Of a stretch of 26,827 nt of DNA, positions 17,347 to 26,426 are shown one piece after another (position 1 is the first letter of the stretch; every line of letters starts with the position of its first letter). Source of the DNA: UBA4716 sp002438865. Lineage in GTDB: Bacteria; Bacillota; Clostridia; UBA1381. The position numbers were made by a program, and so were the translations under genes. Below the pieces are notes generated by a model, which was not told where the DNA came from, did not search any database, and saw only the letters and a program-made list of their open reading frames with translations. The DNA lies in the NCBI GenBank assembly GCA_937907325.1, contig CALERO010000075.1, positions 1 to 26,827 of the forward strand, read 5' to 3'.

Positions 17347-19540
17347 AGGATTTGTTGAGGATAAATATAATATTGAGGAGGAGTCGTTAAATGCGTCGCT
17401 GTTCACTACCGGAAACGGTTATATGGGAGTGCGGGGCAGTTTTGAGGAATACGGCTCATTAAGGATACAGGGTGCGTATATCCGCGGGGTTATTGACGAA
17501 ATAATCGAGGTTATGGAGCCGTTCCCGGATAACGAGTATATGAAAAAATACTATATAGACGAGGATAAGCTTAAGGAGTTTGAGTATCAGGACAGCGTTA
17601 TAAACAATCCTGATTTCCTGCTTATGCGAATAAGCGTAAACGGCAAAACGTTCTATCCGTGGGAGGGAAAGCTCCATTCGTGGGAGCGGTATATCGATCC
17701 CGAAACGGCTCGTCTTGTAAGGAATGTGCGCTGGGAGAACAGCAGGGGCGATATAACGGATTTTTCATTTGAAAGATTTGCCTCGTTTGCCGACGACCAT
17801 ATATATTGCATAAAGGTAAAAATTACGCCGATTAATCACAGCGGAAAAATCGAGGTGATGTCGGGCATTGACAAGCGTGTGAAAACGGGCGGACAAAAGG
17901 TCGCAAAGGTATTAAACGAAACCGTAACGGATAATATGGCATACGTGCATACGCTGATGGGTAAAAAGTACGGCTTTGAAACAGGCATAACGGCTGTCAC
18001 GGACATAAATACGGACGCTGACTGGAGCGGTAAATCGGAGGACGGACTGATTTACAATGTTACGGAATTTGATGCGGAAGAGAACAGGGAATACACAGTG
18101 GAAAAACGTGTGTATATCGTATCGTCACGTGAGGGCGGCGTATCCCGTCCGCAGCCCCTGAATTTGAGCTATGACGAGTATTTTAAATCGCATACGGCTG
18201 AATACGGCAAGGCTTTCAATATGGCGGACATTCGTATAAGCGGTGACGAAAAAGCGGATACAGGCATAAGATTTGCAAATTATCATTCGCTTATCTCCGC
18301 ATCGCATACCGACAGTATTCACTCGATTGCGGCAAAGGGGCTTACAGGCGAGAAATACAACGATTTTGTATGGTGGGACTGCGAGGTTTATCAGCTTCCG
18401 ATATTTATTTACACCGCTCCAGAAACCGCAAAAAAGATGCTTATGTATCGTTACAGACTGCTTGAGCAGTCAAAGAAAAATGCACGTGAGGCAGGCTTTA
18501 AGGGCGCAAAATATGCGTTCTGCTCGTCTGTCGAGGGCGATGAAAGAGTGTGGATTTACGCACGCCACCCGTTTATGCAAATCCATATAAATGCGGATAT
18601 AGCATGGGGAATAATCCATTATTACACCGTGACGGGCGATATTGATTTTCTGCGTGATTACGGTATGGAAATGCTTACGGAGCTGTGCGAGTTCTGGAAA
18701 AGCCGTGTGGAATTGCATAACGGCAGATACGAGATACGCTGTGTAACGGGTACGGACGAACATCACCCGTACGTGGATAATGACGCATATACAAATTATC
18801 TTGTTAAATTCGTATTGGAAAAGGTAACGGAGTATGCAAAAATGCTCGGCTTGGACAATGACTACAGCGAAATTGCCGATAAGCTGTATCAGCCGTTGGA
18901 GAAAAACGGTCTCATTCCGCAGTTTGACGGTTATTTCGGACTGAGCCGCAATCTGGAAGAAGCAGGCGGAAACAATGCGGTCAATTTCCAGATGAAATCG
19001 TCGGGACTTTATCACAAAAGCCAGATAATCAAACAGCCGGACGTTATGCTTATATACAGCTATCTGAATATGATTCCCGAAGGCGCAGACTATGCGGCAA
19101 ACTGGGATTATTACGAGCATATGTGCGAGTCCTCGTCGTCGCTTTCGTTTGCGCCCCATTCGATATGCTCGGCGGACAACGGCAGAATGCTTTCCGCATA
19201 CAATTATCTGATAGAAACGGCATACATTGACGTGTACGATATACATAAATGCGGCTGGCAGGGCGTACATTCGGGCTGTCTTGTGGGTGCGTGGTACGCT
19301 GTGTTCAGAGGTATTGCCGGAATTGTGTGCCGTGAAAAGCATATAGAAATAAATCCGCATATGATGCCATGGTGGGATAAGATTGAGTTTAGCTTTGTCT
19401 ATCACGGAGCAAAGTTTGATGTGCTTATGAAAGACGGGGAATATACCCTGACAGCGGACAGTGAAAGCGATATTGAGGTAATATTTAACGGCAAAACGGT
19501 TTTGGTAAACCGTGACAAGCCGATGAAAGAATTAATGTGA
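17327..19540 (+). CDS. GH65 glycoside phosphorylase
   Basis: Protein of 737 residues, the normal size for GH65 inverting phosphorylases, which cleave alpha-glucosides with phosphate to give beta-D-glucose 1-phosphate. Visible hallmarks: N-terminal TTGNGYMGVRG (27-37), the FVWWDCEVY motif (347-355), the catalytic acid E478 in GTDEHHPYVDNDAYTN, KQPDVMLIYSYL (569-580), and the phosphate-binding region SSSSLSFAPHS (602-612). There is no signal peptide. The start ATG 17327 overlaps the preceding GH3 by 20 bases and has AGGGAGG at the ideal spacing; it is followed by the beta-phosphoglucomutase fusion that would consume its product. Known GH65 substrates are trehalose, maltose, kojibiose, nigerose and 3-O-alpha-glucosyl-L-rhamnose; the nearby rhamnose mutarotase favours the last, which is inference. 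Hydrolase activity is unlikely given the phosphate-site motif. Confidence 0.9.
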   Translation: MLKVTSKGFVEDKYNIEEESLNASLFTTGNGYMGVRGSFEEYGSLRIQGAYIRGVIDEIIEVMEPFPDNEYMKKYYIDEDKLKEFEYQDSVINNPDFLLMRISVNGKTFYPWEGKLHSWERYIDPETARLVRNVRWENSRGDITDFSFERFASFADDHIYCIKVKITPINHSGKIEVMSGIDKRVKTGGQKVAKVLNETVTDNMAYVHTLMGKKYGFETGITAVTDINTDADWSGKSEDGLIYNVTEFDAEENREYTVEKRVYIVSSREGGVSRPQPLNLSYDEYFKSHTAEYGKAFNMADIRISGDEKADTGIRFANYHSLISASHTDSIHSIAAKGLTGEKYNDFVWWDCEVYQLPIFIYTAPETAKKMLMYRYRLLEQSKKNAREAGFKGAKYAFCSSVEGDERVWIYARHPFMQIHINADIAWGIIHYYTVTGDIDFLRDYGMEMLTELCEFWKSRVELHNGRYEIRCVTGTDEHHPYVDNDAYTNYLVKFVLEKVTEYAKMLGLDNDYSEIADKLYQPLEKNGLIPQFDGYFGLSRNLEEAGGNNAVNFQMKSSGLYHKSQIIKQPDVMLIYSYLNMIPEGADYAANWDYYEHMCESSSSLSFAPHSICSADNGRMLSAYNYLIETAYIDVYDIHKCGWQGVHSGCLVGAWYAVFRGIAGIVCREKHIEINPHMMPWWDKIEFSFVYHGAKFDVLMKDGEYTLTADSESDIEVIFNGKTVLVNRDKPMKELM

Positions 19541-19549
19541 GGTTGAAAT

Positions 19550-22324
19550 ATGGAAAATAAAATTACAGCGGTTATTTTTGATTTGGACGGAGTAATAGTC
19601 TGCACCGACGAATGCCATTACCGTGCGTGGAAGAAGATGGCTGATGCGGAGGGGATATACTTTGACAGAGTAATAAACAACCGCCTGCGTGGGGTAAGCC
19701 GTATGGAGAGCCTTAACATAGTTCTCGAGCGTGCAAAAAAAACGTATACAGACGCCGAAAAAGAAAAAATGGCGGCGCTGAAAAACGAATACTACAAAGA
19801 ATACATAAAAGCGCTCACTCCCGATGATATACTGCCGGGCGTGGCGGATAATTTAAAGAGATTAAAAGACAGCGGAATAAAGATTGCAATAGGCTCGTCA
19901 AGCAAAAACACTCCGATAATATTAAAGCAAATCGGACTTGACAATTATTTCGACGCCGTTTCAGACGGAAACAACATAAAAAATTCAAAACCCGACCCCG
20001 AGGTGTTTTTAAAAGCGGCGCAAATGCTTAATATTGCTCCGCAAAATTGTATGATAGTCGAAGATGCGGACGCAGGCATAGAAGCGGGAAAGCGTGCCGG
20101 TATGGCAACGCTTGCGGTCGGCGGAGCAAAAGGCGGCGATTATACCGTTAAGGATTTGTCCGACGGCAGAATTATTATAAAGACCGTTTACAAGCACAGG
20201 GCGCACGAAATTGTAAAATCGCTTACACTCAAACAAAAAATAGGTCAGCTTAATCAGGAGCCGTTAGGCAGAAAAAACGCCGATGAACTGAGAGAGAAAA
20301 TCCGCCGTGGGGAAATCGGCTCGGTAATTCTCGCTTGCTCGGCAACCGCCGGAAATGACGAGCAATATCGTGGGTATGTGGATTTTATAAACGATATTCA
20401 GCGCATGGCAGTTGAGGAAAGCGAAGCAAAAATACCAATTATTTTCGGGCGTGACGTTATCCACGGACACCGAACGGTTATGCCGATACCGCTTGCACAA
20501 ACGGCGACATTTAATCCCGAATTGGCAAAGAAAGCGTACCGCTGTGTCGCAAAAGAGGCGGCAAATGACGGAGTGCATTGGGCGTTTTCACCGATGATTG
20601 ATATTTCACGTGACCCGAGATGGGGAAGATGCATCGAGGGAATAGGCGAAGATCCGCATCTTGGCGGAAAAATGGCGGCGGCTGTTACAGAGGGGTTTCA
20701 GGGTGAGGATTATTCCGCACCCGACAGCCTTGCCGCCTGCGCAAAGCATTATATAGGCTACGGCGCCGTTGAGGGCGGACGTGACTATAACCTTGCGGAA
20801 ATTTCTGATTATACACTAAGGAACGTATACTTAAAAACATTTAAAGCGGCGGTTGATGCAGGCATTGCAACGGTTATGAACTCATTTAATGCAATCGGCG
20901 GAGATGCAACAGCTTCAAGCAGGTATCTGCTCACCGACCTGCTGAAAGAGGAGCTTGGGTTTGACGGATACGTTATAAGCGACTGGGCAACGATAGAAAG
21001 GCTTATAGCGCAGTGCGTCGCAAAAGATGAGCGTGAGGCGTCAATGCTTGCCGCAAATGCCGGACTTGATATGGATATGGTAAGCAGATGCTATATAAAT
21101 AATCTCGAAGCACTTGTTAAAGACGGCTTGGTTTCCGAGGAAACGGTAAACGAAGCGGCGGAGCGTGTAATATACATAAAACTGCTGTTCGGAATAATGG
21201 ACAATCCGTACTGCACGGGAATTGAATACAGCGCCGAAGAACACAGAAAAGCGGCAAAAGCAAGCTCGGACGAGGCAATGGTGCTTTTGAAAAATAAAAA
21301 TAACATACTTCCGCTTAAAAAGGAAACAAAAGTGTTTGCAACAGGTCCCATGCTTTATGAAAAGCGTGCGTTTTTGGGCAGTTGGACACTGGATTTTGAT
21401 ATTAACCTTGTAAAATCTCCCGCCGAGGCTTTAAAGGAGAGCGGAGCAAACGTATTGTTCCCGTCAAGCGAATATCTGTGGGACGATTGCCTTAAAAAGA
21501 TAAGGCGTGAAGAATGTGACGCCGTTGTTGTATTTTTGGGCGAAAGCGAGAGTACAACGGGCGAGGCTAATTCACTTGCGCGCATTGAACTCCCTGAGGA
21601 ACAGCTTGCTCTTGCAAGAAAGCTCCACGCTCTCGGCAAGCCTGTAATCGGCGTTATGGGATTTGGCAGACCGGTTGCTCTCGAGGAGGCGGACGACTGC
21701 TTTGATGCGATACTGTACGCATGGCATTCGGGAACCTGTACGGCGGAAAGTATCGTTTCCATACTGTACGGGGAGGTGAACCCGTCGGGCAGATTACCTA
21801 TGTCGTTCCCACGCTGTACGGGTCAGATACCGATATATTACAATTGCCCTAACGGCAACAGCTACGGCGAGTCGTACTACAAGGACGGCAGACTTGCAGT
21901 GTATAACGACAGGATTGCCGAGCCGATGTATCCGTTCGGGTACGGACTCAGTTATACGGAGTTTGAATACAAGGATATTTACTGTGAGAATGCCAAAATC
22001 TCATATGACGATATAGCAAACGGCAAGAAATTTAAAATATACGCAACCGTGGAAAACATCGGCAAGTGTGACGGATTTGAAACGGCACAATGTTATATCC
22101 GTGACTGCACCGCAAGTATGTTAAGACCTCAGCGTGAGCTGAAAGGATTTTCAAAGGAATACATAAAAGCGGGCGGTAAAAAACAGGTTTGCTTTGAGCT
22201 TGGCTTTGACGAGCTTGCGTTCTATAACGGAAAAGCTGAATTTAAGCCCGAAAAAGGAGAGTTTGACATCTATATAGGCAAGAACTGCTATGCCCCCAAA
22301 TGTATGACGATAGAAATCATATAA
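19550..22324 (+). CDS. Beta-phosphoglucomutase-GH3 beta-glycosidase fusion
   Basis: Single frame of 924 residues joining two enzymes. Residues 1-208 are a beta-phosphoglucomutase of the HAD family: D11 and D13 in FDLDGV, H23 in HYRAW, R51 in LRGVSR, S116-S118 in GSSSKN, K147 in SKPDPE and E171-D172 in IVEDADAGI all match the active site of beta-PGM. It converts beta-glucose 1-phosphate, the expected GH65 product, to glucose 6-phosphate. After about 15 linker residues a complete canonical GH3 follows: TIM barrel (223-550, with GRDVIHGHRTV, RDPRWGR, KHYIGYGAVEGG and nucleophile D478 in VISDWA), alpha/beta domain (560-755, with GESESTTGEAN holding the probable acid/base) and an FnIII-like domain (about 792-924, YPFGYGLSYTEFEY). 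It resembles BglX-type beta-glucosidases but lacks a signal peptide. TGAGG (19538-19542) over the GH65 stop suggests translational coupling. No start codon with a ribosome binding site is visible at the junction. Confidence 0.9.
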   Translation: MENKITAVIFDLDGVIVCTDECHYRAWKKMADAEGIYFDRVINNRLRGVSRMESLNIVLERAKKTYTDAEKEKMAALKNEYYKEYIKALTPDDILPGVADNLKRLKDSGIKIAIGSSSKNTPIILKQIGLDNYFDAVSDGNNIKNSKPDPEVFLKAAQMLNIAPQNCMIVEDADAGIEAGKRAGMATLAVGGAKGGDYTVKDLSDGRIIIKTVYKHRAHEIVKSLTLKQKIGQLNQEPLGRKNADELREKIRRGEIGSVILACSATAGNDEQYRGYVDFINDIQRMAVEESEAKIPIIFGRDVIHGHRTVMPIPLAQTATFNPELAKKAYRCVAKEAANDGVHWAFSPMIDISRDPRWGRCIEGIGEDPHLGGKMAAAVTEGFQGEDYSAPDSLAACAKHYIGYGAVEGGRDYNLAEISDYTLRNVYLKTFKAAVDAGIATVMNSFNAIGGDATASSRYLLTDLLKEELGFDGYVISDWATIERLIAQCVAKDEREASMLAANAGLDMDMVSRCYINNLEALVKDGLVSEETVNEAAERVIYIKLLFGIMDNPYCTGIEYSAEEHRKAAKASSDEAMVLLKNKNNILPLKKETKVFATGPMLYEKRAFLGSWTLDFDINLVKSPAEALKESGANVLFPSSEYLWDDCLKKIRREECDAVVVFLGESESTTGEANSLARIELPEEQLALARKLHALGKPVIGVMGFGRPVALEEADDCFDAILYAWHSGTCTAESIVSILYGEVNPSGRLPMSFPRCTGQIPIYYNCPNGNSYGESYYKDGRLAVYNDRIAEPMYPFGYGLSYTEFEYKDIYCENAKISYDDIANGKKFKIYATVENIGKCDGFETAQCYIRDCTASMLRPQRELKGFSKEYIKAGGKKQVCFELGFDELAFYNGKAEFKPEKGEFDIYIGKNCYAPKCMTIEII

Positions 22325-22342
22325 AAAGGAGATGTTTTTAAA

Positions 22343-25300
22343 ATGAAAAAATTTTTGGCTTTATTTTTATCGCTTTGTATGACGCTTGCGGCAGTGCCGT
22401 CCGCACTTGCGGACGATACCTCCGCAGTAACTCTGCAAAGCAGTTATCCGCAGGAGAACAAAGCGGCTTATTACAGAGCCGGCGGCAACACAGACCCTGT
22501 AAATGCCGTTACGCTGAATTTCAGCGGTGAGGTATCGGATACCGCACTGCAGACGTCAAGCTATTCCGTAACCGGCGGAAGCAATCCCGTTACGGTTACA
22601 AATGTTGTAAGAATAGAGAACAGCAACGCATACAAGCTTACGCTTTCGGGAATGGAAACGAATGTAAAATATACCGTTTCATTTGCGGGCGTGAGGGATG
22701 CTGAAGGCAGAGAATTGGCAAAGACCTCTTACTCGTTTTGCTCCGTTCCGATGATCTTTGACGCTTCGTGGACTCAGGGAGAACGTTCGGCGCAGAGTAA
22801 TATCAATGTAAATAATTACATTTCGGGCGACAGCAGTATTTTAAGTGTTGCCAAAGATGAAAATGCAGATGACTCGCCGATTTCATCTGCGGTGAAAATT
22901 ACATTCAAAGTTGCACAAACGGACGGTACTCATACATGGAACAGCCGTATATGGATAAATAACGGCGAATGGGCGGGTATCAAATTGGAAAAGGGCAAGA
23001 AATATGCGGTTTCTTTCAGATATAAGGCTGAAACTCCCGTCCAAAGCGCATATATTATGCCCCTTGCGGGAAACAGCATCGCATGGGATACAGCCAAAGC
23101 GTATTTCAGCAGCACGGATTGGCAGGAGTATTATGCCGAGTATACCGCCGCCGAAAGCAGCAGTCTGGATTTAATTCAGTTGGGCGGCAGTATGCAGGAT
23201 AATCCGATATATCTTGACGATATAAAGGTTTACGAAGTGCCGTCATACGGTGTCGTATCGGCTGAATGTACACCGCAGAACGGCTCTGCGGCTATGCCGG
23301 CGGATACTTTGAAAATAAAATTTACGGGTCCTGTGTCCGATACGGCGCTTAATCCGCAAAATTACGGAATTACCGCAGAAAAGGACGGCAAAGATGCGTC
23401 CGCTATCAGCGTTGCAGGCGTAAAAGACCTCGGCGGAAACGAGTATGAATTAAAGCTCAGCACCGTTACGGATAATATGGCAAGATATACTGTGACTGCA
23501 AACATAACGGATTATTTCGGCTCGCCCGTTACGGGAGGATTTTCTTTCTTTTCGGGAGAGAACGTTATAACGGAACAGCATTTTAATAAGGGCGATAACA
23601 GTGTTGCGGCAGGCTGGAACACGTCTGTCGTGGGACCGTTCTGGGTAATAAACGGCAACTCGTCGGTCGGGGTTGACTGGGACGCAGATGAAAAATCGGA
23701 TTCTGCGGCTGTAAGCTTTAAAATCAACAGCGCATATACGGGAACAGGCACGGACAGCGATCACGAGTACCCGTACAGAATAGGTATCTGTAAAGAGGCT
23801 TGGGAAAGCAAAAAGCTTGTAAACGGCAAAACCTATAATCTGTCTTTCAGATATAAAATCGATACACCCGATACGGATAACGTTATAAAAATCATACACC
23901 CGTACCCGATTGACACAACCTATCCCACATTCAAGTTTGACAGCAGTGACTGGCAGACATATAACGAAACTTTTACTGCAAATGTAATGTCGGGCGTGAA
24001 CGGGGAATTATTTATACTCTTAAACGAAGACTTTGTGGGAAAGACAATCTATCTTGACGATATTAAACTTTCAATGCCGCTGAAATTTGATTTGCCGTCC
24101 GTCACCTGTACGCCCGGCGAAGTCGGAACAAATTCCGTAAAGCTTGCGTTTAATAACGATATGACGGAAAGCACGGTTGCTGACAATGCCAACTATGGTA
24201 TTGACGGTGCGGATATTGAAAGAATAGAGAAAAATGACAGCAAAAATTATACCGTTTATTTCAAGGCTCTTGAGATAAACAAAGAATATACTTTAAACCT
24301 TGCGGGACTTAAGGATATTTATCTTCAGGCACTCGACACAAGCTGTAACTTCACCGTTGCGCCGGAGAACAGACTGTATTTTGATACAATACGTTTTTAT
24401 ATGAATTACGGCAAGGCGGAGCAGTACGAAATACTTGACGGCTGTATTACCGACGGTGATGTAACCGCCGTTGCGGATAACATTATGAATTATTCGGGCG
24501 AAACAAAAAATATGAGGATTTTTATTGCATATTATAAGGACGGAGTGCTGAAAAGCGTGAAAACCGATGCGCTGACCGCAGAAAACGGTGACGGAAAAGT
24601 GTATACGCTTGCGGCAAAAGAGCTTAATATTCCGCAAAAGACCGATGATGATGCGAACAGAGAAGTAAAAGCGTTTTTATTTGACGGTTCCTCGTACACT
24701 CCGCTCTGCAAGGCGGCAAAGCTTTCGGACTACAAAGTAACGCATCTTACCGTTGCGGCGGACGGCAGTGCCGATTATACTTCGCCGATGGCGGCAAACG
24801 AAGCTGTTTCCGACAGCAGTGCCGTCAACAGATTTGTGATAGATATTGCGCCGGGCGTGTACAATACGTATGATGAAAATCTTACATGGTACAGGGATTC
24901 AAACAGGCACGGCTCTGTTTACGGCTGGACGGTAAAACCGTATGTAACGCTTAGGGGTACAGATAAGGACGAGTGTAAAATTGTCGGAAAGCTTCCGGAT
25001 AATCATTCTTTGACAGAGCAGGGAAGGCAGGATATAGTAAACTTCTCAACGCTTAATCTTTTCGGAAGCTGTGCACTTGAAAACTTGACAATAACAGCGG
25101 AAAATATGCGCTATCCCATTCATGACGAGGGCAGTAATAACAATAAGAACGCCGTTCATATTATGAAAAACTGCCATATAGAGCATCTCGGAACGGCAGG
25201 GGCAACAAATGCGTATATAGAGTCGCTCGGTATCACCGTTGAGGAGGCATTGGCAAACGGCAAATATTACGATGTGTGGCAATGGGTATCGCCTTACGGC

Positions 25301-26407
25301 TACGGTTCGGGCAGCGGCGTGGTTGCAATATTCGATAATTCCGAATTTAAGTCGTCGTCACGAGGTTGGTATGTACACTCAAATGCGGCTTTTGAAAATC
25401 CGCAGGTAAATATTTTGAACAACTGCACAATGAACGCCACATCTTCAAAGAACGACCTCATAATTGAGTCGCTGGGCAGCGGAACAAAAGACAGCGTTGT
25501 ATTAAACAACGCAAAGTTTAACGGCGTTTATATGACATACAGCGACAGTCCGTGGATTTATTCCGATAAGAATAATCAATATGCAAACCATGCCGATTAC
25601 CGTGTAACGGTTAATAATTCCGACCCGATAGGCTTTAATAACAGCCAGAGGGGAAAGGCTCTTGCAATTTACAGCAATGATACAACAAGCGACTCGGCGG
25701 TAAGCATAAGCGGAAACGCAGCAAATGCAATTTTAGGCAATACAACGGCACGCAAAGGCGGCGGCGGAGCAAACGGATATACATACGGATACTATGATAT
25801 TTCAGGAATACAGGTAGGACTTGCGAGCAATATAACCGTAAATAACACCATAGGCAGACGCCTCGGCGATTGCTCCGTTACGGCTAAGACAATGAAGCTT
25901 GTATTTGACGGCAATGCGGAAAAGGCGGTTACGGTGCAATTTGACAAAAACTATACCGAAATGAGCAATGCCGCAGTTATTGCGGAGATAAACAGCGCAA
26001 TTTCGGCTTACGGCTTTGCAGATGAATACAATGTCAGCGGTGAGGAGTATTACCCGTCATTCCCCGATAAGGAAATTACCGTGACGAATAACGGGGATAA
26101 GTATATCCCGCGCTTTGCGGCAGTGTGCCTTAAAAACGGAAATTATGTTCAGATGACTTCGGCGGACAATGCGGATTTATTTGTCGGTATTGCGATTGAA
26201 AGAATAGTACCGGGCGAGAGCGGACGTGTTTTAAAACAGGGTTATCTTTCAAAGAGTCAGATGGGAATATCGAATGATTTTGCGGTCGGAGCAAGCGTTA
26301 CGCTTGACGAAAACGGAAACTTTTCTGCCGTATCGGGCAATACGGACAGTTTGGTATTAAAATGCGACAGACTTAAAAATTGGGCGCTGTTCTGTGCAGA
26401 TAATTAA
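22343..26407 (+). CDS. Secreted multi-module protein with parallel beta-helix and phage-like C-terminus
   Basis: Exported protein of 1354 residues, signal peptide 1-23 (MKKFLALFLSLCMTLAAVPS, cleavage near ALA/DD), AAGGAG 11 bases before ATG. Modules: SbsA-type Ig-like domains at about 30-135, 305-405 and 585-672; CBM4/9-like modules at about 138-297 and 408-578 (each ending IYLDDIK); a helper module at 675-798 also found in the 915-residue protein; then a right-handed beta-helix at 800-1172. The helix opens like a pectinesterase/pectate-lyase fold (HLTVAADGSADYTS, NRFVIDIAPGVY, TLRGTDKDECKIVG, CALENLTITAENM). I do not see the Gln-Asp-Asp-Arg pattern of CE8 esterases, so the reaction is open: lyase, esterase or binding only. 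The last 115 residues (1240-1354: FVGIAIERIVPGESGRVLKQGY) resemble beta-modules of phage fibre proteins. It is the only secreted protein of the enzyme operon. Confidence 0.8.
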   Translation: MKKFLALFLSLCMTLAAVPSALADDTSAVTLQSSYPQENKAAYYRAGGNTDPVNAVTLNFSGEVSDTALQTSSYSVTGGSNPVTVTNVVRIENSNAYKLTLSGMETNVKYTVSFAGVRDAEGRELAKTSYSFCSVPMIFDASWTQGERSAQSNINVNNYISGDSSILSVAKDENADDSPISSAVKITFKVAQTDGTHTWNSRIWINNGEWAGIKLEKGKKYAVSFRYKAETPVQSAYIMPLAGNSIAWDTAKAYFSSTDWQEYYAEYTAAESSSLDLIQLGGSMQDNPIYLDDIKVYEVPSYGVVSAECTPQNGSAAMPADTLKIKFTGPVSDTALNPQNYGITAEKDGKDASAISVAGVKDLGGNEYELKLSTVTDNMARYTVTANITDYFGSPVTGGFSFFSGENVITEQHFNKGDNSVAAGWNTSVVGPFWVINGNSSVGVDWDADEKSDSAAVSFKINSAYTGTGTDSDHEYPYRIGICKEAWESKKLVNGKTYNLSFRYKIDTPDTDNVIKIIHPYPIDTTYPTFKFDSSDWQTYNETFTANVMSGVNGELFILLNEDFVGKTIYLDDIKLSMPLKFDLPSVTCTPGEVGTNSVKLAFNNDMTESTVADNANYGIDGADIERIEKNDSKNYTVYFKALEINKEYTLNLAGLKDIYLQALDTSCNFTVAPENRLYFDTIRFYMNYGKAEQYEILDGCITDGDVTAVADNIMNYSGETKNMRIFIAYYKDGVLKSVKTDALTAENGDGKVYTLAAKELNIPQKTDDDANREVKAFLFDGSSYTPLCKAAKLSDYKVTHLTVAADGSADYTSPMAANEAVSDSSAVNRFVIDIAPGVYNTYDENLTWYRDSNRHGSVYGWTVKPYVTLRGTDKDECKIVGKLPDNHSLTEQGRQDIVNFSTLNLFGSCALENLTITAENMRYPIHDEGSNNNKNAVHIMKNCHIEHLGTAGATNAYIESLGITVEEALANGKYYDVWQWVSPYGYGSGSGVVAIFDNSEFKSSSRGWYVHSNAAFENPQVNILNNCTMNATSSKNDLIIESLGSGTKDSVVLNNAKFNGVYMTYSDSPWIYSDKNNQYANHADYRVTVNNSDPIGFNNSQRGKALAIYSNDTTSDSAVSISGNAANAILGNTTARKGGGGANGYTYGYYDISGIQVGLASNITVNNTIGRRLGDCSVTAKTMKLVFDGNAEKAVTVQFDKNYTEMSNAAVIAEINSAISAYGFADEYNVSGEEYYPSFPDKEITVTNNGDKYIPRFAAVCLKNGNYVQMTSADNADLFVGIAIERIVPGESGRVLKQGYLSKSQMGISNDFAVGASVTLDENGNFSAVSGNTDSLVLKCDRLKNWALFCADN

Positions 26408-26411
26408 TATT

Positions 26412-26416
26412 GGAGG
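26412..26416 (+). promoter_or_regulatory. Shine-Dalgarno fixing the start of rhaM
   Basis: GGAGG lies 10 bases before ATG 26427. The frame is open upstream to 26394 inside the preceding gene, but family alignment (MIRKAF...) supports the downstream ATG. Confidence 0.75.
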
Positions 26417-26426
26417 AATACATTGT

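Noticed and set aside
18470..19405. Long minus-strand open frame (311 codons) opposite the GH65 gene
   Set aside because: It lies entirely antisense to well-conserved GH65 motifs, its translation is Cys/His/Arg-rich and low-complexity-like, and no ribosome binding site or recognisable domain was found.
20150..20240. Possible separate start for the GH3 half of the beta-PGM fusion
   Set aside because: There is no ATG or GTG with a ribosome binding site at the junction. A TTG exists in the final beta-PGM segment, but its upstream sequence is weak and the linker reads smoothly.
24735..25200. Calling the beta-helix a pectin methylesterase (CE8)
   Set aside because: Only the opening strand resembles CE8; the catalytic Gln/Asp/Asp/Arg motifs were not found.
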